Source: G965222535 sp965222535
GTDB taxonomy: Bacteria > Pseudomonadota > Gammaproteobacteria > HK1
Length of the DNA stretch: 64,000 nucleotides
Direction: 5' to 3'
Assembly (NCBI GenBank): GCA_965222535.1
Contig: OZ244957.1
Location: 682,001-746,000 of the forward strand
The notes beneath the pieces were generated by a model. It was given only the letters and a program-made list of their open reading frames with translations. It was not told the DNA's origin and did no database searches. Of this stretch, positions 1 through 6,779 are shown in pieces; position 1 is the stretch's first letter; every line of letters begins with the position of its first letter. The translations under genes and the position numbers were made by a program.

Positions 1-1
1 T

Positions 2-250
2 TGGGGCAAAGCACACAACGCCGCCCTGATCGACATGCTGGCAGATGGAGTCGCCGAGTTCACGGCAGCACTTGGCCTTTCGCTGGATTTAACCGCCCAC
101 GGCTTAGGGATCCGCTCGCAACGCTATGCGATGATCGTTGAAGATGGGGTAGTGCGCTACCTCGGCATCGATGACACCCCGGGCGTCAACCACTCCAGCG
201 CCGAGCGCATCCTCGCAGAATTAGCCAAGGGAAACCTCGGAAAAACCTGA
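2..250 (+). CDS. Peroxiredoxin, C-terminal part (5' end outside window)
   Basis: The open frame runs in from the left edge and begins with WGKAHNAALIDMLADG. This is the middle to C-terminal part of the Prx5-like (AhpC/TSA superfamily, redoxin) peroxiredoxins, which reduce hydrogen peroxide and organic peroxides in the cytoplasm. Other family landmarks are FTAALGL, the GLGIRSQRYAMIVEDGVV block and the closing SSAERILAEL helix. The catalytic-cysteine half lies upstream of the window, so activity cannot be judged. The stop lies inside the left edge of a repeat fragment (CTCGGAAAAACC). Confidence 0.85.
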   Translation, partial: WGKAHNAALIDMLADGVAEFTAALGLSLDLTAHGLGIRSQRYAMIVEDGVVRYLGIDDTPGVNHSSAERILAELAKGNLGKT

Positions 251-300
251 AATGGGACGTTCTTTTTCGAGGAGGGCCCTCATGCTGCTTGAAGCCCCAG
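228..300. repeat. Repeat family A fragment
   Basis: AACCTCGGAAAAACCTG with a facing TTCTTTTTCGAGG arm forms an imperfect hairpin over the end of the peroxiredoxin gene. It is followed by CATGCTGCTTGAAG, close to the CATGCTACTTGAAGAT tag found beside other repeat copies in this window. It is a degenerate copy of the family described in full at 61470-61628. Confidence 0.6.
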
Positions 301-358
301 GAAGCCATCCGGAAAGCCGGGCTGTGTGCTGCCAACGTGCGGAGGGTTGCCGTTGATC

Positions 359-392
359 GCGCGGTTTGTTGTTTTATAGCAACAAACTGCGC
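359..392. other. Hairpin in the porin upstream region
   Basis: GCGCGGTTTGTTG and CAACAAACTGCGC can form a 13-bp stem (one G-U pair) with an 8-base loop. T-rich tracts follow about 10 and 25 bases later. It could terminate the peroxiredoxin transcript or act in the porin leader; the sequence does not decide. Confidence 0.45.
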
Positions 393-548
393 AAAATACC
401 CGTTTTTTGTGGTTTTTTTTGCTGAATAATTGATCTTTTTGTCCACAACAGTATACTTTGCCGCAGTTGCCCGTTGCCGACGCTGCGCACTGGCAGCATC
501 CATCCTTCTACAGCATTCGTTTTATCAGTCTTTGGAGACACGTTCATA

Positions 549-1706
549 ATGGTAAATAAACAAAAAGCATTGGCAGTCGCGGTAGCGGCAGCCTTGGCGG
601 TACCCATGGCCGCCCATGCTGTCAAGTACAGCCTGTCGGGGCAGACCACTCAAGCGCTGTATCTTATTGATACTGGCAAGCAGTCAGATTACCAGTTTGG
701 CGGTGGCGGATTCACCTATTCACGCTTGGAGCTCAAAGGCGCTCATGACATCGACAATGGCATGAAAGTCGGCTTCCATTGGGAAGTTCAGCATTACAGC
801 GATTTTCCCCAATTTAAAGGCGATGGCGGCGGCAGTACTGCGCCAGCCATCCGCCACATGAATATGTCGCTGACGGGCGGCTTTGGTAAGCTGACCTTAG
901 GGCAGGCAAGCCAAGCCAATGACGGTGCTGCTTACGGCGATTTGGGCGGTGCCTCTTGGATGGCGCTTGAAGCCTCTTGCGACCATGCCACCAACACTCT
1001 GTTCCGCGATGCGGGTGGGAGCACCGATGTGGGGGGAACGGAGGCGGACGCGGTGACTGAACTGGTAACTGGCGTAAATGGTAACACTTTTTCGAACACC
1101 GTCACTGCCGCGGTCGCTGGCACGTCTATCTCAGTCCTCGGTGTCTGCCCTTCGTATGATGGCGGGCGTGACAACGGCCTCAGATACGACAGCCCGGCAG
1201 GGGCTGCCCCGGTTAATTTCACGTTCAGTGCCCACAACCGCGACAAGTGGACGGCGATGGTACAAGGCGGTGGCGAAGCCCCCGGCAACATAGGTTGGGA
1301 TGCGCGTTTTGGTTATCAGGATAGCGGCAGTGCAGCTTCCTTCTGGGCGGCCTCTGGCGGGCTCAAGTTCCCCGCGGGTACCAGCATCAATGTGATGCAC
1401 GGTCAAAGCGATCGGGGAACCGGCAACAAGACAATCGGCTGGTACGCCAAGCTGGCGCACGATGTTGATCCACAAACCACCGTCGCTCTTAGTTACCGTA
1501 CAAATAAAGACATCTGGAATGCCGCATGCTCTGATAAAGGCAACTACTGCAGCAGCAACGGCTATGGCGTCGGCGGTACGCGCGCCCTTGGCGATAGCGG
1601 TGCCACCGTCATTGTCGGCTTCCAGCGCCATTCAGTGGACGATACCAATGTCGCAGCCGACGATATCAATATGTTCTACGTAGCAACGCGCGTGCGTTTC
1701 AACTGA
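549..1706 (+). CDS. Outer-membrane porin (Gram-negative porin superfamily)
   Basis: A 385-residue exported protein. I chose ATG 549 because GGAGA lies 10 bases upstream and the protein then starts with a clear signal peptide (MVNKQKALAVAVAAALAVPM, cleavage after AAHA). The mature part starts VKYSLSGQTTQALYL and has alternating amphipathic beta strands and family phrases such as YSRLELKGAHDIDNGMKVGF and FGKLTLGQASQAND, typical of 16-stranded trimeric general-diffusion porins. The C-terminus is RVRFN. Most porins of this class end directly in Phe, the BAM recognition signal, so the added Asn is unusual. A strong terminator follows at 1761. Solute preference cannot be read from the sequence. Confidence 0.85.
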   Translation: MVNKQKALAVAVAAALAVPMAAHAVKYSLSGQTTQALYLIDTGKQSDYQFGGGGFTYSRLELKGAHDIDNGMKVGFHWEVQHYSDFPQFKGDGGGSTAPAIRHMNMSLTGGFGKLTLGQASQANDGAAYGDLGGASWMALEASCDHATNTLFRDAGGSTDVGGTEADAVTELVTGVNGNTFSNTVTAAVAGTSISVLGVCPSYDGGRDNGLRYDSPAGAAPVNFTFSAHNRDKWTAMVQGGGEAPGNIGWDARFGYQDSGSAASFWAASGGLKFPAGTSINVMHGQSDRGTGNKTIGWYAKLAHDVDPQTTVALSYRTNKDIWNAACSDKGNYCSSNGYGVGGTRALGDSGATVIVGFQRHSVDDTNVAADDINMFYVATRVRFN

Positions 1707-1760
1707 TCAAAGCCTGAACGCTGCCGGCACTTGACGCCAGCGTTGCGGTTGACGATCACC

Positions 1761-1793
1761 AAAGCCCCGGCCGCAAGGCCGGGGCTTTTTTTT
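1761..1793 (+). terminator. Rho-independent terminator of the porin gene
   Basis: AAAGCCCCGGCC, a GCAA tetraloop and GGCCGGGGCTTT, followed by a T run. This is a perfect 12-bp GC-rich stem 55 bases after the porin stop. Confidence 0.93.
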
Positions 1794-1827
1794 AAGGGTA
1801 ACGAGGAGCGGAGGTTTGTAGAAAAGA

Positions 1828-2458
1828 CGTGTGTATTGGGGGAAGGGTTAGGACGTGTTTAGCACCCCTATAAACGCGGTACCCCCTTCCCCCAAACCCC
1901 TACCAGTACCGCCTGCGACCTCGCCTCGACGCCGTGCAGGGCCGAGGATGCTAGTAAGGCTCTGGAATAGTGGTGGGCAGGGGCTCTGGGATCTTTGATA
2001 TTTTTAATCCTGAAAAACAAGCTACGCTTGCTTTTTCAGGAGTCTAAGGAGGGTAACGACGTTTGTATTGGGGGAAGGGTTAGGGCGTGTTTAGCACCCC
2101 TAAACGCGGTACTCCCTTCCCCCAAGCCCCTAACCCCAGTACAGCCTGCGCTTTTGCCTCGACGCCGTGCAGGGCCGAGGATGCTAGTAAGGCTCTGGAA
2201 TAGTGGCGGGCGAGGCTCTGGAATCTTTGATATTTTTAATCCTGAAAAAACAAGCTGCGCTTGCTTTTTCAGGAGTCTAAGGAGGGTAACGACGTTTGTA
2301 TTGGGGGAAGGGTTAGGGCGTGTTTAGCACCCCTATAAACGCGGTACCCCCTTCCCCCAAACCCCTACCCAGTACAGCCTGCGCCCTCGCCTCGACGCCG
2401 TGCAGGGCCGAGGACAGTAGTAAGGCTCTGGAATAGTGGCGGGCAGTGGCTCTGGGAA
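1828..2458. repeat. Tandem array of repeat family B (three units of about 233 bp)
   Basis: The landmark TTGGGGGAAGGGTTAGG recurs near 1836, 2068 and 2301, a period of 232-233 bp. Each unit has GGGGGAAGGG facing CCCTTCCCCC (potential stem), then GTGCAGGGCCGAGGA, AAGGCTCTGGAA and TTTTTAATCCTGA. In the first two units it ends with a small AAGC-rich hairpin and TCTAAGGAGGGTAACGACG. The third unit is cut off before that tail, close to the caiD stop codon. Short open frames inside the array are by-products. Single copies lie near 33236, 38560, 51170 and 54030. Confidence 0.9.
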
Positions 2459-2468
2459 TGCGTCAGCG

Positions 2469-3251
2469 TCAGCGCCCGCGCCACACGGGATCGCGCTTTT
2501 CGGCGAAAGCGCGCGCCCCCTCGCGTTGATCTTCGCTGTCGTAGAGGCGATCGACGGTCGCCAACTGGCGGCGCTGGATGCAGTTCATCATCACTTGGAA
2601 AGATTGCGCCTCGGCAGCACGGGCGACTTCCTTGATCGCCGCATACACCAGCGGCGGACCGTTCGCCAGCAGCACCGCCAGTGCGCGTGCGCTGGCAAGC
2701 AACTGCGAAGCTTCGACGACCTCGCGCACCAGCCCGCAACGCTGCGCTTCGGCAGCGTCCATCCAGCGACCGGTCAACAGCAGGTCAAGCGCTACGTGGT
2801 AAGGGATGCGCTTCGGTAGCTTGCAAGTCGCCGCATCGGCCAGCGTACCGGCGCGGATCTCCGGCAACGCAAAGCGGGCGTGTTCGGCAGCGATGATCAG
2901 ATCCGCCGACAATGCCAGCTCAAACCCACCACCGCAGGCGATGCCGTTGACCGCCGCGATCACCGGTTTGTTCAGATCGCGCAATTCCTGCAAGCCGCCG
3001 AAACCGCCAACGCCGTAATCGCCATCCACCGGATCACCGGCGGCAGCGGCTTTCAGATCCCAACCGGCGCTGAAGAACTTACTTCCAGCCCCGCTGATGA
3101 TCGCCACGCGCAATTGCGGATCATCGCGAAAAGCGCGAAACAGCAACCCCATTTCACGGCTGGTACTAAGGTCAATGGCATTCGCCTTCGGGCGATCGAG
3201 GATCACTTCAAGTACGCCGCCGTGTTGTTGGCTGCGAATGTTGTCGCTCAT
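2469..3251 (-). CDS. caiD: Carnitinyl-CoA dehydratase-like enoyl-CoA hydratase
   Basis: A 260-residue crotonase-fold protein, about the length of E. coli CaiD (261), which interconverts L-carnitinyl-CoA and crotonobetainyl-CoA in the cytoplasm. Matches to CaiD from memory include LDRPKANAID, FRDDPQLRVAII, KFFSAGWDLKAAA, NKPVIAAVNG with GGGFELAL (oxyanion region), FALPEIRAG and the C-terminal FAEKRDPVWRGR. The start is supported by AGGAGG upstream. It is the last gene of a minus-strand cluster after a BKACE enzyme and an NDP-forming acyl-CoA synthetase, which supports a role in quaternary-amine or carnitine catabolism. Other enoyl-CoA substrates remain possible. The stop abuts the family B array. 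Confidence 0.85.
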   Translation of the reverse strand: MSDNIRSQQHGGVLEVILDRPKANAIDLSTSREMGLLFRAFRDDPQLRVAIISGAGSKFFSAGWDLKAAAAGDPVDGDYGVGGFGGLQELRDLNKPVIAAVNGIACGGGFELALSADLIIAAEHARFALPEIRAGTLADAATCKLPKRIPYHVALDLLLTGRWMDAAEAQRCGLVREVVEASQLLASARALAVLLANGPPLVYAAIKEVARAAEAQSFQVMMNCIQRRQLATVDRLYDSEDQREGARAFAEKRDPVWRGR

Positions 3252-3273
3252 CTTAGCCTCCTAAGTTTATTAC

Positions 3274-3409
3274 TCATGCTACTTGAAGATAATCGTTATT
3301 CCCAGAGCCTTGCCCGCAGTCGCTATACCACAGCTCCCGCCCAAGTTCTTTCCCAACACTCTGGAATAGCTTCGTTTGATTCTCTGGAATCTGAAACGTT
3401 GTTTAATCC
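3274..3409. repeat. Repeat remnant between caiD and the acyl-CoA synthetase gene
   Basis: It carries the CATGCTACTTGAAGAT tag, then CCCAGAGCCTTGCCCG, and a stretch (CTCTGGAATCTGAAACGTT, TTTAATCCT) that nearly repeats the segment near 54045-54080. This fills the gap inside an otherwise co-directional gene cluster. Confidence 0.6.
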
Positions 3410-5506
3410 TCAACCTAGCGCTGGGTTTTCCTTGAGCCGCAGCAATACATCGACGGCGTAAGCGCCGTGGCCTTCGCGTTTGACCAGCAGCGGATTGACC
3501 TCCAGCTCGATCAGCTGCGCCGCATGGGCGATAGCGAATTCACTGATGCGGCCGATCGCGGCGATCGCCGCGCGCAGATCCGCAGCGGCGGTAGCGCGCC
3601 CACCCACCAGCCGCGGGTACAGCTTCAGTTGCTTGAGCGCACGGCTGATCGCCTCTGGAGACGCTGGCAGCAGCACGGTTGCGCTGTCGTTGAGCCACTC
3701 GACGAAGATGCCACCGCTGCCGAGAGTCATCACTAGGCCGTACACGGGATCGGCTTGGATGCCAACCACCAGTTCAACCAGCGCATCTTCTACCATCTTT
3801 TCCACTAAAACCTGCGGCGACAGCGCCAGTAGCGCATCAACCGCGCCGCGCAATTGCCGCGCTGTGCGTAGGTTCAAGCGCACCCCGTGGCTATCGCTTT
3901 TGTGCGCCGAGCCGACGATCTTAGCCACCAGCGGGTAAGGCATATGCAGTGTCTCAAGCGCCGCTGGCTGGCAGATCAACTGACCGCACGGGATCGCTAC
4001 CCCCGCCTCGCGCAACAGCGCTTTGGCGCTGGGCTCGTCTATGGTTTGCGCGTTTGCATTAACGTCTGGCGTTGCCGGCAGCAGGCTGACGCAGGGCACC
4101 GCGCCAGCGGCTGCCAGCGCGTCCCAAGCCGCGCCAATGCAAAATGCCGCGTCGATCGCCGCGATCGCGCTATCTAAGCCGCACAACGTTGCAATGCGCT
4201 GTTGGTGCAGCACCTCGGCGCGTTGTTCGGGCATGTTTTCGGCAAGCGTTGAGACAACCGCGAGACGCGCACGGGTCTCGCACGCGAGGCGCAACAGCGC
4301 GGCCACCGTGGCTTCCCATTCCGCATCATCGCAGCGATCGATGCGCGGAAAATCAAGCACCAGCAATGACAGGTCAAAGCCGTTGCCGACCATCGCCGCA
4401 AAGCAACGGTAGAGGCGCTCGCTATCGCCCCAGATAAAGGTGTGGTAGTCGAGCGGATTGGCGACGGTTACGATGTCGCTCAGGGTCGCTTTGACGCGCA
4501 TCTTTTCGGTGTCGCTAAGGGCGCGGAAGTACACCTTACGCCCCACCGCCGCATCGGCGATCAGCGCCGCCTCGCCACCCGAGCAGCTCATCGAACACAG
4601 CGTTGCGCCGTGCAGCGGCCCCTGCAGATGCAACAGCGCCAGCGTTTCCAGCAACACCTCCAGAGAAGCCACCCGCGCCACCCCGCAAGCGGCGAAAAAC
4701 GCATCGCTGGCGGCGTCATTACCGGCGAGCGATGCGGTATGCGTTTGCAACGCCCGCCGCGCCTGCGTTGAGCGACCGGCTTTGACGACCACCACCGCTT
4801 TTCCTAAGCGGCGTGCTTTATCGGCCATGCGGGCGAAACCATTGGCGTCGTCCAGGCCCTCGATATAAAACCCGAGCGCGGTGACGCGATCGTCGTCCAG
4901 CAAGCCGGCACCGATCTCCGACATGCCGAGTTGCAACTGATTGCCCACCGTGAACAAATACGCCAGCGGCAGACCGCGCTGCTGCATCGACAAGTTGATC
5001 GCCACGTTCGATGACTGGGTGATCAGCGCCACCCCCGTGTCGCTGTTGAGCGCCGCGCCATGCAGGTCGGGCCATAATGGGGCAGCGTCGAGGCAGTTGA
5101 TAAAACCATAGCAGTTTGGCCCGATCAACGGCATCTCTCCCGCCGCCGCCAGCAGCGCCTCGCTAAGCGCTGCGCCATCCCCAACCTCGCCCTCTGCCTC
5201 CTGGAAACCCGAGGCGTAGCAGACCGCCCCGCCGGCACCGTGCGCCGCGAGTTCGCGTACGACAGCGATGCTGGCGTAACGGTTGACCGCAACAAAGGCC
5301 GCATCAGGGGCGTTGGGTAGGTCGGCAACCTCGCGGTAACAGCGGTAGCCGTGCAGCACCGCACGCCGCGGATGCAGCGACCAGATGGCACCGCTGTAAC
5401 CGAAGCGATGGCACTGCTCGATCACCCGCTCGGCTGGCAAGCCGCCGAACACCGCGATCGAGCGCGGTCGCAGCAAGCGGCTGAGGCGCGAAGGCGTTGG
5501 TGCCAT
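3410..5506 (-). CDS. Acyl-CoA synthetase, NDP-forming (acetate--CoA ligase family)
   Basis: A 698-residue fused ADP-forming acyl-CoA ligase. Domain order: N-terminal CoA-binding Rossmann domain (LRPRSIAVFGG, then LIGPNCYGFIN), succinyl-CoA-ligase-like domains in the middle (VALITQSSNVAINL, MSCSGGEAALIAD, VANPLDYH), and a C-terminal ATP-grasp domain (KALLREAGVAIP, PLVAKIVGSAHKSDSHGV, LGSGGIFVEW, IELEVNPLLV). Such enzymes activate a carboxylate with CoA and ATP or GTP. It lies between the BKACE and caiD genes on the same strand (gaps of 85 and 158 bp), so it probably activates the pathway substrate, filling the role CaiC or CaiB plays in enterobacteria. That substrate is my inference. No clear ribosome site precedes the ATG. 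Confidence 0.85.
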   Translation of the reverse strand: MAPTPSRLSRLLRPRSIAVFGGLPAERVIEQCHRFGYSGAIWSLHPRRAVLHGYRCYREVADLPNAPDAAFVAVNRYASIAVVRELAAHGAGGAVCYASGFQEAEGEVGDGAALSEALLAAAGEMPLIGPNCYGFINCLDAAPLWPDLHGAALNSDTGVALITQSSNVAINLSMQQRGLPLAYLFTVGNQLQLGMSEIGAGLLDDDRVTALGFYIEGLDDANGFARMADKARRLGKAVVVVKAGRSTQARRALQTHTASLAGNDAASDAFFAACGVARVASLEVLLETLALLHLQGPLHGATLCSMSCSGGEAALIADAAVGRKVYFRALSDTEKMRVKATLSDIVTVANPLDYHTFIWGDSERLYRCFAAMVGNGFDLSLLVLDFPRIDRCDDAEWEATVAALLRLACETRARLAVVSTLAENMPEQRAEVLHQQRIATLCGLDSAIAAIDAAFCIGAAWDALAAAGAVPCVSLLPATPDVNANAQTIDEPSAKALLREAGVAIPCGQLICQPAALETLHMPYPLVAKIVGSAHKSDSHGVRLNLRTARQLRGAVDALLALSPQVLVEKMVEDALVELVVGIQADPVYGLVMTLGSGGIFVEWLNDSATVLLPASPEAISRALKQLKLYPRLVGGRATAAADLRAAIAAIGRISEFAIAHAAQLIELEVNPLLVKREGHGAYAVDVLLRLKENPALG

Positions 5507-5591
5507 CAGGCGCTACGCAGCAGCAGCAGGGGCAGGGGCAGGGGGTGAGACATGAGGGTGCCAGTCAGAGGGTGGCTCGTGCAGGCAACGA

Positions 5592-6494
5592 TCAATGCTT
5601 TGAAAGCTTCAGCCGATCACGCACCTCAGCTGCAGTGAGTACCCGGATCTGCATCCCGTCCAGCACTTTCATCGCCTGCTCGACTAGGTCGCGGTTGCTC
5701 GCCAACTCGCCTTTGCGCAGCCAGATGTTGTCCTCCAGACCGACGCGTACATTGCCGCCGACCAAAGGTGCCAACGCAACGTACGGGATCTGGTTGCGGG
5801 CGATGGAAAACGCCGAGAAGGTCCAGTCGTGCGGCATGTTGCTGACCATCGCCATTAGCGTCTGAATATCATCGCTGGCACCCCAGCGGATCCCCATGCA
5901 CAGTTGCACCATCACCGGATCGTCAATCAGGCCCTGCTCTCTGAGGTGTTTGGCAAACCACAGGTGCCCGGTGTCGAATGCCTCGATTTCGGGGCGCACC
6001 CCAAGGTCACGGATCCGCACCGCCATGGCTTTTAGCATCTCGGTTGAGTTGGCCATGATGTAGCTGCCTTCGCCAAAGTTCATCGTTCCACAATCCAACG
6101 TGCAGATCTCCGGCAGACAGTCGGCAACGTGTGCCAGACGCTCGCTCGCGCCGGCCATGTCGGTGCCGTGATTGGCGGGCGGCAACGGCTGCTCGGCAGA
6201 GCCGAAGGTCAGATCGCCGCCCATGCCGGCGGTCAAGTTGATAACCACGTCGGTGCTATCGGCACGGATGCGATCGACCACCTCCCGGTACAGCGACGGG
6301 GTGCGCGTCGGCGCGCCGGTTACTGGATCACGCACGTGGATATGGACGATCGCGGCACCGGCAGCCGCCGCCGCGATGGCATCGTTGGCGATTTGCTCTG
6401 GCGTTACGGGCACCTTGCGCGAACGTCCAGCGGTATCGCCAGAGCCGGTCACCGCGCAGGTAATAAACACCTCTCGATTGATACTAAGCGACAT
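5592..6494 (-). CDS. BKACE family beta-keto acid cleavage enzyme (possible dehydrocarnitine cleavage)
   Basis: A 300-residue TIM-barrel protein of the beta-keto acid cleavage (BKACE, formerly DUF849) family. These zinc enzymes condense a beta-keto acid with acetyl-CoA and release acetoacetyl-CoA and a second product. The metal motif VHIHVRD (His51, His53) and the conserved opening REVFITCAVTGSGDT are present, as is GGNVRVGLEDN near the end. The last is typical of the family. Members with this opening are often linked to carnitine catabolism, where dehydrocarnitine gives glycine betaine. Neighbouring CaiD supports that, but no carnitine dehydrogenase is in the window. GGAGA 8 bases upstream supports the start. 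First gene of the three-gene minus-strand cluster. Confidence 0.85.
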   Translation of the reverse strand: MSLSINREVFITCAVTGSGDTAGRSRKVPVTPEQIANDAIAAAAAGAAIVHIHVRDPVTGAPTRTPSLYREVVDRIRADSTDVVINLTAGMGGDLTFGSAEQPLPPANHGTDMAGASERLAHVADCLPEICTLDCGTMNFGEGSYIMANSTEMLKAMAVRIRDLGVRPEIEAFDTGHLWFAKHLREQGLIDDPVMVQLCMGIRWGASDDIQTLMAMVSNMPHDWTFSAFSIARNQIPYVALAPLVGGNVRVGLEDNIWLRKGELASNRDLVEQAMKVLDGMQIRVLTAAEVRDRLKLSKH

Positions 6495-6509
6495 CGTTTA
6501 TTTCTCCAT

Positions 6510-6662
6510 TGGTAATTTCAGAAAACTCTGAAATGGAACCAGGGGTTGGCGGAAGGGGAGCTATGAAAAATTTTATAAGCTATTGATTAATATATACTTC
6601 ACCCAATCACCATGAGAACCCCTCGAAAAGCCAGCGAAGCTGTTTTTTCAAGGCGGCCGGTT
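6510..6662 (-). repeat. Repeat family A copy, degenerate, reverse orientation
   Basis: It has GAAATGG, GGGGTTGGCGGAAGGG, an AT-rich centre and a terminal hairpin (CCCCTCGAAAAGCC, AGCGAAGCT, TTTTTCAAGG). It fills most of the gap between the BKACE gene and mutS. No gene is seen in 6495-6779. Confidence 0.7.
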
Positions 6663-6779
6663 GCTAAGGTGCTTGACTGAAACTGGTTGCCGCCCCTAGC
6701 AGCATACGCCCGTTCATACCCGCACCCGCCTGCGGAAGCCCGTTTGCTGCGGCAGCCACCGAGCGGCAACGGCTGCCTA

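Noticed and set aside
1995..2327. 110-codon open frame in the repeat array
   Set aside because: It translates tandem repeat units and carries the same repeat read twice.
1828..2458. Tandem direct repeats as a CRISPR array
   Set aside because: Units are about 233 bp with no short repeats separated by unique spacers, and no cas genes are in the window.
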